Below are positions 31,330 to 43,461 of a DNA stretch of 64,000 nucleotides, one piece after another. The translations under genes and the position numbers were made by a program. Each line of letters begins with the position of its first letter. Within the stretch, counting starts at the first letter, position 1. The notes below the pieces were generated by a model. The model was not told the DNA's origin. It saw only the letters and a list, made by a program, of their open reading frames with translations, and ran no database searches. Source of the DNA: Prinsepia uniflora (lineage: Eukaryota > Streptophyta > Magnoliopsida > Rosales > Rosaceae); the NCBI GenBank assembly GCA_032719365.1, contig CM064871.1:68869586-68933585 (forward strand). Direction: 5' to 3'.

Positions 31330-33946
31330 GGAATCTGATGCTGGAGTGGATCCCGTTAGCTGAAGCACTAGCTTCTCGCTTTTACATAACTCGAGAAATT
31401 GGACATTATAGCCATAATCGGCAAGCAATTTCGTAGTTTCATGTTTAATCTTTTTAAAATTTTAACAAGTCAACCCCTAAATATAGCATCATCTTGTCGA
31501 TCGGGATTCCCTCCAAATGAGCAATAATGAAAATAGGTCGTAGATGACCTGTCATCTCCTTCGTCGGGATAGAAAACAGTGACTTTTCTTGGTAGAAGGT
31601 GTTTCCAAAACGACATCTTGACCTTCATCTATTGGGATCTTGATCGTTGCTCGAGAGGGTTCGTAAATGGCAACATCACCTATCATCTGGTTGACTTGGT
31701 GATATACCGCTAACAAGTGTTCTGGTAGGAGTACCACTACATCAACCTCAACTTGGGGTTCTCTTTTTTGTCGAACAAGGAATCCATTTCCATGAATTCC
31801 AATAGATCTTTTTCAAATTGTTCTATTTCCTTTTTGGTAATACCCTAACCATAACCTTCTTGGACGTCACATCTGGATGATTCTTTAGTTGGGTCCCCCA
31901 CATTCTCAATTTTCTTGTTCCTCAAGTTTTCTTGAGGAAAGTTCCCGAATACGATATTTTTCTTGACTTTAGAAGAAATCTCTGAGATAGCACCTAAATG
32001 AGAGACTCTTCTTGGACGTCTCCCTTGAACCTCCTCCTCGTTCTCATTTATCTTGGAAGGACTAGTTAGTTCATTACTGGTAGTATGAGGTTAGTTCATT
32101 ACTGGTAGTATGAGGCATTGTCGGCTCCCTAGAAGGCCTTGCCCCTAAGCTCTTCTTAGTACGAAGGTAGGCTCTGTACTGTTTCTAGATTCTTCTTTTT
32201 GCAGCTCTTCCTAGTTCTTTGGCTGGTTTTCTTTCCTTGCATGCTATACACAACTTCCCTTCCTTGATTGTAACTTTATAAGGTTTGACTGTTTCAATGG
32301 CCTTCTTGGGAAGAACTGCTCTTTTGCTCTATGATTTCTGCTGGTCGACTTGCCCCCTAGTCTACTAACCAGTTATCCACTCTTGCTTCCTTATGATGTT
32401 TCCTGATTTCTAAGACAGGGAGCTTTGTGGTGCCTTTATTTTAGGGATGTACATACCATGGTTCCATTCAGGTATTTTCAGAGGATCGTCATCTCGAATT
32501 TTCATTGAGTATTCCAATTTTATTCCAATGCCTGAAGTCAGGATCCCAGGAACACATTTTGTCTTACACTTTCTACATAACACAACTCCGCCTTCAATCG
32601 TAGTAAACATCCATCTGGTTTGGTCGTTGCGTGATTGTTCTCTTTTTGCTGTTTTGGCCCCTTTTTGAGACCACTAGAGATTGACCATATTGACTGATGC
32701 CATCGGGAATGGATCCGTACCCATCCCCATCGTGGCCTTAGGTATTGGTGCTAACGTGATATGTCCTTGGTTGATTAACCTCAAGATTATATCCCTGAAT
32801 TGGATAAAATTGGTTTTGGTATGGTGTAGTGATACATGCCATCTGCACAATTTCTTGCCCATGATATCTTCAAGTTTGGGCAACTCTTGCTTAGGGTCTG
32901 GTTTGATTACCTTGGCCTCTACCAACTTATAATATATTTCTCTAGTTTTGGTAAGGCCAAACGAGTAAGAACCAAACATTGGTGTTTTATTTGCGAATGG
33001 GCTGCCAGTTGACATGACTGGTTTTTATTTTCGAGCGGGTTTAACTAGCGACTTTAGGGTCACTAGCCCATTTCCCGAGGTCTGGATCTCGGCTGTTGCT
33101 ACATTTATCTCTTACTCACCTTTTATCGTCTTTGATCTTTTTTCGAGTTCATAGTGCTCCAACTGGTGCATAAGGATCTTTTTTTTTTGTAGAAAAGGGG
33201 AACTTCAGAGTTATGCCTCTGACGTTATTCTTCTTCTAGCAAATTTTCGAATTTGGTTGCTGATATTACTATCTCTTGGAGATTAGAAAATTTAGTATCA
33301 TCGAATTTTTCTCTGAGGGAAAATCTCAGAGCTTTTTGTGTCATAGCTAACATCTAGGAGTTATTTATGGGAAACTTGGATTTCATCTTCATCCTTTTTA
33401 ACCTAGCAATAAATCCTATGTTGTTTTGTGTTCACCTTGCTTGAAAGCAGTCAGGTCGTTAATTCTAATTTTAGGTTCGATTATGTAGAATTCCTCTTGG
33501 AATTTGGCTTTCATTTGCCCCCAAGTATAAACGGATGCCTCAGGTAACAAAATGTACCAAGAGAAAGCATCCCCAGATTGAACAAACGCAATTTGAGGTA
33601 AGGGTTGCCTTTAGTAGCCACGCATTGGACTGAGAATCTCCATATGTGCTCCAAGGACAGTGTACTTCTATCTTCGCTAAAGAGTGTAAATGTTGGTAAT
33701 TTGAAATTACTCGGAAAAAGAGCTGTCCTGATCTATATAAGTCGGGTAAGGCTTTCTATAGGTCGGGATATTTATTCTTCTAGGAGGCGCTGATTGACTC
33801 GATATTAGATGTCTCAGTTCATTCATCTTGTTTATGAGGACATAATGTTCTAGCGCGCAAGATGGCCTTCTATTAGGCACAAATTCTTCATCTGACGTTG
33901 TTTCATCGAGATCAAGTTTTCTCTGATTTTTCAGTATATTCCTATT
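31330..33946 (-). pseudogene. Ty3/gypsy gag-protease remnant (part 1, downstream of the hAT insertion)
   Basis: Minus-strand frames, broken by many stops and shifts, read plant gypsy gag and protease blocks in order. Near 33740 is RKPYPTYIDQ (cf. the KPYP..(V/F)D start of the gag core). Near 33500-33570 is SGDAFSWYILLPEASVYTWG then QMKAKFQEEF (gag core, cf. G.AF.W...LP). Near 32800-32860 is LCRWHVSLHHTKTNFIQF then RDIILRLINQGHI (cysteine-histidine box). Near 31470-31550 is HLRPIFIIAHLEGIPIDKMM (protease entry, cf. HL.PL...A...G.P). Reverse transcriptase and integrase are not found. The hAT insertion at 33947 splits it from its N-terminal part and 5' LTR at 42925-45773. Confidence 0.72.
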
Positions 33947-34704
33947 TAGGCCTGGCAATGGATCGTGTCGTGTCATGTACTCTATTTTACCTATTTAAGC
34001 TCAACCCGAACCCGACCCGTTTATTAATCGTGTCAAAACATGTAAACCTGAACCCGACCTGTTTATTAAACAAGTAACCCGAACCCACCCGTTTAACCCG
34101 TTTATTAAACGTGTCGTGTTGAATAACCTGTTTAATCCGTTTAACCTGTTTAACCCATTTAACCTGTTTAACTCATTTAACATGTTTAACCATATATCCT
34201 ACATAATATTTGAAGCAGAATTTTTTCATTAAAATATTATACCAACCATCAACGAACTTCATAATTCAACAAACTTCATAATTCATAAGTACATGCAATA
34301 ATTTAGTATCCATGACCAACAATACAATATCATCAATGTAATATTAAGTTCCAATAGAAAATAAGCATAGTACATAAGACCAAATAAAATTAAGTGATTA
34401 ATTAACAAACTCTAAGGGAAAAGTTTCAACAAAAAAAGTGTTAAAATTGATTAGATCTTCGTGAATCGCACAATAACACAGCAACTAATCAACACCCACA
34501 ATAAAATGAAGAAAACATTAGAATCCAACCACAAAATTAATAACAATGTGTAAAGACATGCTAGAATGTGATTTTTTAGTACCTAAATGCTATCCATCAT
34601 TAGGAATGGTATTAGAGTATTCAACAGATTGAGAATTATTGATACTAATTTCTAATTTGCTGATATCCTCAGTGAGATCCTCCAACTTGGGTGCAAGTGC
34701 TAAA

Positions 34705-35046
34705 TCATCTACACAATTGAATATTTAAACGATATTTCTTAATTAAGAAAACAATATATAAGAAAAATCTACCTAAATGGTGAAAATAAGAAAACAAACC
34801 ATCGCTACCAAATATCCAATCACGTGTGCAGATTATAGCTTCGACATTTTCAGGTTTGAGTGCACTACGATACTGGTCTAAAACTCTTCCACCAACACTA
34901 AAAGCCGATTCAGACGCAGCCGTAAAAATAGGAATAAACAAAATATCACGTGCTATGATAAATAATTCAGGATAACGAAATTGATTAGCTTTCCAAAAAT
35001 CAAGAACATTCAATTTTATCTTCCTATCAACTTTTGGCTCATCCAA
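34705..35046 (-). pseudogene. hAT transposase, C-terminal dimerisation domain
   Basis: Reads LDFWKANQFRYPELFIIARD then ILFIPIFTAASESAFSVGGR and VLDQYRSALKPENVEAIICT. This is the hAT C-terminal (Dimer_Tnp_hAT) block with the conserved LxxWW-like start, the P-(I/V)-(T/S)-ASES-FS core and the R-L-P-V-A-CT-DW ending. It is separated from the upstream transposase segment by an intron-like or decayed gap. Confidence 0.9.
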
Positions 35047-35253
35047 ATATAGCTGTTGCTGACTCTTTTGGGCCGAAAAAGTGAATTCCTCACTCTCAAA
35101 GTCATCAAATTCCTATATAATATCATAAACTATAAGACTAATACATATTGATGACAACAAATATATAGAAAAAAAAAACAGAAACTACATTCTACAATTT
35201 TAGATGCATAAACAAGTATAGTAAGAAATTGTATACTAAATATTATTTCGTAC

Positions 35254-35559
35254 CTACATTACATCCATGCATTCTTTAGAAACCATATCAACATCATTGG
35301 AAGACTGAGAAGATGATGAGCGACTTGTTGGACCCGTAGGTTTAGAATACTTTTGTATGTATACGTCAAATAGCTCAAACAACTTATCACGCACATTAGC
35401 CATTTCCCTGGAGGCAGGACCGTACAACCTCTTATAACTGAACTCCACAAATTGAATTTTGTATCGAGGATCCAAAATTACAACAATAGAAAGGATCATG
35501 ATGTAGTCTTTCCAATACTTATCAAACTTTGACACCATTCCTATAACCATGGTCCTCAT
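35254..35559 (-). pseudogene. hAT transposase, central segment (DUF4413-like)
   Basis: Reads MRTMVIGMVSKFDKYWKDYI then VVILDPRYKIQFVEFSYKRL. The KYW...(L)D PR(Y/F)K block is diagnostic of plant hAT transposases (DUF4413). Stops separate it from both neighbours. Confidence 0.85.
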
Positions 35560-35661
35560 AAAACTATCTAAATCCTCCTTGGCCTTTCTTAAAGTATCTT
35601 GGACAACAAAAACTTGAGGAAAATATAGATTTGATGTGGGATATTGCGTGCCGGAAAAAAA

Positions 35662-36159
35662 TCAGGTTACATCATAAAACACCTTGAGAAACTTACAGAG
35701 TTTCTTCACCTTATCCCACTCATCTTCAGAGAGAGGATGTTTATAATTAGAATCATTCAATTGCAAATGAAGAAATGCACGCTGATAAAAAAGAGCTCCA
35801 TCAAGCATAAGAAAAGTGGACTTCCATCTAGTTGGTACATCTTGACTCAAAACTTTCTTACATTCTAAGGACACTTGTGTTGCACAATCTAAAAATTTTT
35901 GTTTCCTCATCTGTGAACCCTTAACATACTTAATGTTCTCCCTTATTTTTATCACAGCATTATCAATTTCTTTTATACCATCTTGCACAATTAAATTCAG
36001 AATGTGCGCACAACAACGGATATGAAAATAGTTTTCATTCACTAAAAGTGCATCCTTCAAAAGAAGTTGCCTTTTCAACAAGTCAACAAAACAATCATTT
36101 GCAGATGCATTATCCAGAGTGATAGAAAACAATTTTCTTTCAATCCCCCAATCACACAA
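35662..36159 (-). pseudogene. hAT transposase, catalytic-region segment
   Basis: Reads LCDWGIERKLFSITLDNASA then NDCFVDLLK, and further FHIRCCAHILNLIVQDGIKE and RWKSTFLMLDGALFYQRAF. The TLDNAS.N and (R)C.AHILNL(I/V)VQDG blocks are the conserved RNase H-fold region of Ac-like transposases. An in-frame TAG at 36160-36162 separates it from the preceding segment; removing that stop is the only change needed for continuity there. Confidence 0.9.
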
Positions 36160-36510
36160 CTAATCATAAATTTTCTCAGATAAGGCAACACCACTATGCG
36201 GAGGAGGCATGAAACTGAAGTTTAAAATTATTTTATGTAGTTTCCAATTAACATCAACATAATGGGCAGTCAAGCATAGATAACCATCAGTTGTTAAAGA
36301 GCTCCACATATCTGAGGTCAAACAACTTCTTCCAGGAATGACCCCTAATATCTTCTTAAGCCTATCTTTTTCTCTTTTATGCATGCTTAAAACATCAGCT
36401 TTGGCAGTATTCCCAGATATCAACTTGAGATCAGCACATATATAGCTAAAGACTCGTCTAATACCAGCATATTCAACAAACTGAAATGGTAAGTCATACA
36501 TAACAATAGC
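36160..36510 (-). pseudogene. hAT transposase, N-terminal catalytic segment, cut by unit C
   Basis: Reads AIVMYDLPFQFVEYAGIRRV then FSYICADLK and RSCLTSDMWSSLTTDGYLCL. Blocks (L)PF.FVE..G(F/I)R and (S/T)DMW(S/T)S.....Y are conserved in plant hAT transposases. The 5' end of this segment joins, across unit C, to KFKELLVLAIV at 39918, so unit C interrupted one continuous exon. Confidence 0.88.
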
Positions 36511-39500
36511 TGACAGGACCCGTCCCAACTGGACGTCAAAACCCGTGCCCGGTCCTGCTCCCGTCTGACAAGTCAACTAAAGGTCCGAAACTCCCCTTCA
36601 GTGCTTGCCAGACAAGGGATGTTTGCGCGGATTTCTGCTGCTGTCACGGCCTCACGATCAGTCCCGAACGTCGTACCACGGCCTGGAGGGTCATAAAACA
36701 GAAAAGGTGTGAGTGGACAAAATGACCTCTGATAAAAACATTTATCAAAATACAATCTTACCCTCCAGTTTTCACAAACTTGCATGCATATCGTAAAACA
36801 TGAGTGACCGATAAAATCAAAACATATTTTCCCATGGTCCATAAAACTCATGATCACCAATTCAGTTCATGTTATAAAACATCAAATCCCGGCTCTCAGG
36901 CCAAAACATGTGAAAACATAATCACCTGGCCACAAGGACCAAAAACCCGTACTCAATACCAGTACATCATCACAATCAATACCAATCAGCACTAATCACC
37001 AGTGCCCAAGAAATATATCAATTCAATCAATCCGCACTACTCACAAGTGCATAAAATATCACCAACCACATCTGCACTACTCACAAGTGCACAATCAATC
37101 AAACTGCACTACTCACAAGTGCTGCACTACGCGTAGGCCAATATCCAGTCACTCTCTCGGGAATAAACACCTCTGGGCTCAACCTCCTCGGGCTCAGTCA
37201 CCTCTGGGCGAACACATCCCCAGGATCAGACACCTCCGAGTGGTACATCCAGGCTCAGTATCATCCGAGAAGCTGACTACCATAGGATCAACTCCCGATC
37301 CTACAATCACATCCCCCAAGCTCCGGTCGTCTGGGTAATCCCCCAAGCACCGACCGTCTGGGAATATCACAATCACAATGAAAACCATCCCGGGAATTAC
37401 ATCCCAAAACATTTCAATCAAATCTTGACTTCATACCAAGTCAAGGTCATTCTCAACTGGGTCTCAAGCCCAAAATACCTTTTACACATAAACCGTTAAA
37501 ATCACATTTAAATCAATAAAATAATCCGAAAATCATCATTGACTCACCAACCAAGTCAAAACATCATTTTAGAAATCATTTAGACTCCGGGCCTAGCCCA
37601 AAACATCATCTGCACATTCCTCGTAAAACGTGCCCGAAAGACTGATTAAAATAATCATAAAATCCCAATAAATCATTAATTTCACAATTTCACAAATGAC
37701 TCCAAATCCGAGTCAAAATCACTATTCACTTGGGTTCTCATGCCCAAAATAACATTATCACGCAAATCCATGCTTTGCAACTTCCGTTGCCATTTTCACG
37801 TAAATCCACAAAGTCAATCACTGACTCATAACCCGAGTCCAAATATCATTTTCAATCCATGACTCAATAATCCGAGTCCAACCATTATTTTCAATCAATT
37901 TCAATCCCGGACTCATAAACCAAGTCCAAACATCATTTTTACCATATTTCGTAATTTCTCGAAAATCGCTCAAAATAATAATATAATAATCATAAAACCG
38001 AGAAATTACCGGATTGAAACACAAATCCTGCCCAAGCATATAAAATCATATAATAAGGCATTAGAAATCATATATGCATGCATCACGATTAGAAAACAAA
38101 GTCCACTCACACACACCGTCCAAAACGGTCCGTTTCCGAGCTGCACGTTTTTCCGTAAAATCTGGAAATCACAACTCCTGTCCAAAATCATTATAGAGGG
38201 TTACTAACATCTCAAAATACATCATATAATTTTCCCCAATTTTTCCGGGATTTAAATACGTATTTTTAACGTAATACAAAACTTCGGATACGCGGAACAT
38301 TAACGAAACAATATCCGATTTCATCGAAATCAACGTCAAAATGTTCGTTACACTGAGGGGATCAAAAGTCATGTTGACCTCACCTTGAGACTAGGCCGGA
38401 CGCGCCCCCACGCGCCGCCGTGAGTGGCTGCGCGTGAAACCCACGCGCCAGCTACAGTGCTGTCTCCCTCACCCGTTTGTCTGTAAAACGGGCCATTTAA
38501 CCCGCGAGGTGACCCGGTTCGTTTTCTGTCAATTCGACATTGATTCCACCAATTGAACATTCAGTCAGTTTCGATTCAAGTCTAATTAGAGTTCTGTGGA
38601 CTTAATTACAAGAAACATTACCTCTAACCTCACGATCACAGATGATCAATCGAAGGACGTCCGGCCACTGTTCGTCCTTCGAAAACCATCAAAGCTTCTT
38701 GATTTCGTTCAATTGATTCACCAGTAAGCTTCAATGGACTCAGGTAAGTATTTTCCCCAACTCAATTGCATCAATTCGTGGCTCAAACGCCACGACTCAA
38801 ACTCGATTCTTCGTCACTGTGCAACCATGGAGTTCAGTCAATCTCCAGCGTTTTCCTTCAATTGATGAACCCAGAAGCATCGTGGGATCCTCAAGAACAC
38901 AATCCCCACATCAATTTCGTCAATCAAAGCCTCAATTCCCTCGACTCAACCTCGAGATTTCTGAAAGTTTCCTTCCTCAGTTCTACCTCAATTCGACTTC
39001 AATTCCACTTAGTTCCTTCTACAAAATGGATCGTAGTAATCCCAGAAGACAGAAACTGAACCCAATTTCGATCAACAAGGCTCAATTCATCCAATTTGAT
39101 TTTTCCTCCCAAAAACCCAAATTTCGAATTCCTAGTTTTCAGCCACTCTCAACCTCCCGTGTTTACCCAGTTGAGTTAGTCTCAACAAACACTCGATTTT
39201 GCCCTCAAAACCAGTTAGAAATGGCAGCAAACACTCTCCAATTCTGCTGCTCAATGCTCACGGGTAAGAAGAACAAAGAAGGAGAAAATTAAGGAGAAAA
39301 TGGAGGAAATGATGAAGGATAAATGATGATGTTGTAATGATGGTGTTGGGAGGGAAACATGGACCAGATTTCAGGGGATGGGTGACACTTGTCACTCATC
39401 CGAATGTGCACAGTCACCGGGTACTGTTCATATTAAAATATTATTTTAATCCCGGTTCGTTCGGTTAATCGAGCCCGCTTCCGTGACCATAACTTCGTCG

Positions 39501-39911
39501 TCGAATCTCCGATTTCGGCATGCCGCCTGTCGTTGGATTCGTATCGACGAGACCTACGTAACGGTCCTTGGCCCTCGTCCATCGGACCTCCCGATCAAAA
39601 AGTCAACATTTGGCCCCTATTATGCCAAATTACCAAAATACCCCTCATCTTCCGATCATCATAACTTTCACTACGAATGTCGGAATCGAACGTGCCACCT
39701 GTCTTTGAACTCGTGACGTCCCGAACTACGTCACAGTCATCGGTCAAAGTCCATTTGACCGCCCAAACTAAAAGTCAACATTTTGCCCACACCAGGGGTA
39801 AAACGGTCATTTTGCACGTTTCGTCCGATTTCACTCAACTAATCCCCGATTAGTCATTCTAAATCATGATTAATTAATATTCAATCCCGATATTCGGGAC
39901 GGGTCATTACA
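36511..39911 (-). mobile_element. LTR-like unit C of the TGTAAYGACC family, inserted in the hAT transposase
   Basis: Left end TGACAGGACCCGTCCC, right end GGGACGGGTCATTACA, 3,401 bp. A perfect 5-bp target duplication ATAGC flanks it (36506-36510 and 39912-39916). The flanking identity extends to ACAATAGCT because the unit also ends in ACA. It carries the family landmarks: GTGAGTGGAC near its left end, GCACTACTCACAAGTGC repeats (36980-37130), the GC-rich GCGCGTGAAACCCACGCGCC block near 38430, and CAAGTGTCACTCATCC near 39390. No protein domain. Interpreted as a solo LTR in minus orientation. Confidence 0.82.
37000..37130. repeat. Short tandem repeat based on GCACTACTCACAAGTGC
   Basis: Four or five copies of a 17-bp near-palindrome with 15-25 bp spacers, inside unit C. 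Seen directly. Confidence 0.85.
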
Positions 39912-39917
39912 ATAGCT

Positions 39918-40351
39918 AGCACCAATAGCTCCTTAAACTTATCTTCATCGAATTTTGTAGATCTAGTTATAATTGCTCCATCAGATTTTGATAACAACAA
40001 TTGTCCTAGATCTCTAGTATCTTTCCTTATGCATGTTTCAATATGTCTTTTAAGATTCTCAGTACCATAGCTGCTACTAGCAATATATGTTAACCCACAT
40101 TTCATGCACTTAGCTCTTTGTTTTTTCTCTCCTTCACTAGGAGGAAGAATTTCAAAATATTTCCATACCTCCGAAGTCAACCTTCTTCTCCTCTTACTAG
40201 CTGCAGCAGCTACCTGAGCTTGAGACAGAGGCTCTGCATCAACTAGAATTGATCTTTCATTATCATTTTTTGTTACACTTCTATCTTCGAAACTATCACC
40301 AATATCATCAAACGGATTTTCCATCTGAATAAAAGAAAACACGAAAACCAT
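39918..40351 (-). pseudogene. hAT transposase N-terminus with BED zinc finger
   Basis: The frame includes MENPFDDIGDSFEDRS and then the BED finger SEVWKYFEILPPSEGEKKQR, AKCMKCGLTYIAS, TENLKRHIETC: W at the start, CxxC, and H-x(4)-C at the end. This is the DNA-binding end of Ac-like (RICESLEEPER-type) transposases. The frame then runs to KFKELLVLAIV, where unit C interrupts it. The likely true start is MENPFDD near 40323. This exon is otherwise intact. Confidence 0.9.
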
Positions 40352-42916
40352 CTTTTAACAACAAACAAAGTATAAAATAGTAAATGGGATGAGGCTTCCA
40401 AGAAAACCAATATTACAAGAAATCCTTTTATGGAGGGTCAAGGCTACTATTACAATGTTGCCACATATTCAAGAACAAAGAGCCAAACAACTCCATTAGA
40501 AACCCTCCAACATACCTCTTTTTAATTTTATTATAAATTAGGTTAATTATTTACCTATATATATATTAAAACATTGTAACTATATATCTCTTAACCATAC
40601 CATATTCTGCATTGTCTTATGCTAACCAGAGTTGAAATTTCCGAATAAAAGATAGAATATTACCATAAGATTAAAGCTGAAGTCTTTTAACCAAACTTTT
40701 TTTTACAAGCAACTCAGCTATTTATGCCCCACAACTTTTCGACTTTGCTGATTAAAGTGACAGAATGAGGCAAGCTTTACACCAATATGACTGCAATAAC
40801 AAATTAACATTCAACAAAATAGAAAAGTATAAGTTAGATCAGTCATATTTCTCACAATGAAAATAGCAGACAGAAAGAACAACCATGATACACAAACTCT
40901 TCCTACTCAAAAGTTGAACATAAGCAATCAGCATATTTTTATACAATAAACAACAATAATTGCCAAGAAAACATAAAAATAAAGTACAACTAGTTTGTCT
41001 TATGTGCACGAACTCCATTTCCAAATCCGTATAAGCCAATAACCAAGAACGTGACCGACTCATGTGCACGACGATTTGATTTCAACTAAATTATGCATAA
41101 ACTATTTGGTCCTTGCGGTAGCTCTAGATAACAAGAACCAAACAATCAAGTACGTAATATTGGACTTAAAAATCACCTCCCAAAAGCATTGCGAAAGACA
41201 ATTCTTAAGTCCCCATAATTCGTACATGTCTCTGTGAATAACAATTCAGAGTAGAAGAACATCACAGAAATTACAACTCCATTCGATTTCAGTTCAGAGA
41301 TGCAACAACAACAATTTAGACATGCAGCAGAAATTAATCTTTTTTTCTTGTAACCTATATTTTCAACCTTCTCATCTTATCACTTACTTTTTTTGGGGAA
41401 ACTATGTTGACTGCTTAGTATTTATCTTGATAAAGGTTTACTAAATAAAGGTTTCTAAGTGTGAGATGGATAGGGGATCACTGGTTTGGAATGCTGCAAA
41501 AGAGATGTAGCCTTTATTTATTTATTTATTTTTATTCCAAGTGCTCTCTTTAGAAGGATTTAAACAAATAAAGTTCTAACGACAAAATAAACAAAAAAAT
41601 AAAGAACACTAGTGTCATTATAATCCAATCACATGTATAATTCTTCGTACTAAAACATCAAATAAACACAACGACAGTAAAAACAGTGAATGGAAAGTAG
41701 AAGTACAAAAGACCACGGACATAGCAAAAGGAAAATCTCCACAACCAACATATTCTAACTTTTCAAATCTTTAAAAGACTAGTGATGAAGGACTACAACC
41801 TGAGTCCATTTGGACCCAAAGACATTGACAAAGGCAACTAACTCGCTTCATATTAGCATCCACAAGTATACAATAAAGTGAAGAAAACCTAAATGAGTTA
41901 TTTTCCGATGAGAAATAAAGACAGAAGAAAATTTATCCTTTCAAGCAAAACATCCATACAAACAATTCATTTGCCTAAAAAGTAAGAAAACACTTGTAAA
42001 AAGAAATATCCAAATAAGATCAAACAAGAAAGGAGAAGTACCAAAACCTTGATGCCCAAAATTCCTATGTCCGACCATTTCAAGAAGATACAAATTGAAG
42101 ATTCATACATAGATAGAAGGAAAATCAAAATCACACAAGAACAAGGACTAGAGGCATCTAAGAGACATCAAATTGACCAAATTATACATGTCCTGTAAAC
42201 TATCATAACTATTAAATGACTAATACATTCACTAAATACATAATCTTCCATTTAGACTTTCGACTTAAATTGCTAAGAAAAATATCTATGAAAATTTGCT
42301 CGGAATGTGCTGTAAATGTGTCAGATATGCGTGCAGATGCCAGCGACGTACCTTCGCGTGCAGAGGCTAGCGACGTCAGTCACGTGGAAAGGTTGGCGTT
42401 CGGCTACTCGGTCGCATGGACGCGTGGTGGCGTGGAGAGGCTAGCGACGTCAGGTTGTTCTTGTTGATAAAGGTTGAGAATGGGGAAGATCAGAGGATGG
42501 CTGTTCTTGTTGGGTTGTTCTTGTTGATGAAGGTTGAGAATGGAGAAGATCAGAGGAGGGCTGCTGGAGAAATGGAAGCGGAGGCGTGGAGCTGCTGATT
42601 TCGTTTTTTATGTTTAATTAGGTTATAAATTATAAAGTTTTAGTATTTATATTTTGGTCCTTGTGAAACTGTAGAGTACTAAATGGGTTCGCAGGTTGAT
42701 GGGTTAGCAGGTTGGGACTCAATAATCAGTTTAATAAACGGGTTAATAGGTTATTAAATAGGTTAGCGGGTTGACCTAAAACCCACCTGTTTAATAAACG
42801 GGTTATAACGGGTTAACCTGAAAATGACCCGGATTATTATCGAGTCGGGTTAGTTCGGGTTAATTTCGTGTGGGTTTCGGTCGTATATCAGGTCTTGTCA
42901 GAAATTGCCACCCTTA
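40352..42916 (-). other. 5' non-coding part and subterminal region of the hAT transposon
   Basis: No coding sequence is seen. A GC-richer stretch at 42320-42600 contains GCTAGCGACGTCAG and CACGTGG motifs and a partial duplication of GTTGTTCTTGTTGAT-AAGG then TTGAGAATGG-GAAGATCAGA (about 42453-42570). It may be the transposase promoter. Subterminal repeats occupy 42690-42900. Confidence 0.5.
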
Positions 42917-42924
42917 TTTCTATT

Positions 42925-43461
42925 CCTTGATGGAATAGTGGGCTTAAATTCATGTCGTCCATTAGGTGGCTGGTTCTTGGAAAACATCCCGGAATCAAAG
43001 CTCGATAACTCCTGGTGAACTTTGCTTATTTATGATATTTTAATCCTTGGTCCTCTCAGAAAGACTGGTGATGGAAACAAGGACTCAATAACTGATGCTA
43101 CTGATTGCACATGATTCTTGCCTTTGTCAGAGGTTGAATTGGGATATTAGTTTCTTTCTTTTGACCCGTATTGCAACTGGAAAGCTCATGAACCTAGCCA
43201 TTCAGAGATTCTACCTGCAAGCTGATAGAAGACAAGATATCCATGAAGAATTCCATGACCTCATCCTTATCCATGACTTGGCTGGTAATCTCCTCTATTA
43301 TTTCATTGCGAGGTGGTTCCATATCAACATGTGGAGTTGATAACTTAGGTATCGTCTCTTGGAATGATTCTTCAGAAATCTCTCTTTAACGTCTCTGTAT
43401 CTCTGAGTGTATCTGAACTTGCACATGCACTAGAAAGAGTCCTACCGAGCGTGCCAGATTA
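42925..43461 (-). pseudogene. Ty3/gypsy gag N-terminal remnant and leader (part 2, upstream of the hAT insertion)
   Basis: Minus-strand sequence between the 5' LTR and the hAT insertion. A primer-binding-site-like TGGCACGCTCGGTAGGACTC lies at 43455-43436, a few bases after the LTR end at 43462. Below it short open pieces are heavily interrupted. Its continuity with the gag remnant at 31330-33946 is inferred from the hAT target duplication. Confidence 0.6.

Larger units (their letters stand above)
33947..42916 (-). mobile_element. Ac-like hAT transposon, 9 kb including a 3.4-kb insertion
   Basis: Terminal inverted repeats TAGGCCTGGCAAT (33947) and ATTGCCACCCTTA (ends 42916), flanked by an 8-bp target duplication TTCCTATT (33939-33946) / TTTCTATT (42917-42924), 7 of 8 matching. 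Dense subterminal repeats (CCCGTTTATTAAAC, GGGTTAA and similar) occupy about 200 bp at both ends, as in hAT elements whose transposase binds subterminal sites. It encodes a minus-strand BED-finger transposase, now split and mutated. It sits in the gag of a gypsy element. Without unit C (36511-39911) it would be about 5.6 kb. Confidence 0.9.

Noticed and set aside
34001..34183. Open frame reading a LNRLNGLNRLNG-type peptide
   Set aside because: It is a translation of the hAT subterminal repeats (GTTTAACCCGTTTAA...), not a protein gene.
36980..37130. CRISPR-like array of 17-bp repeats with spacers
   Set aside because: Plant nuclear context, irregular spacing, no cas genes, and the array lies inside an LTR-like unit. 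It is a short tandem repeat.
36503..39917. Unit C as a Mutator-like element with a 9-bp duplication ACAATAGCT
   Set aside because: The 9-bp match exists, but other copies (B with ACGTG, D with GTGCT) show exact 5-bp duplications with TG...CA ends. The extra ACA and T are the element's own end and chance.
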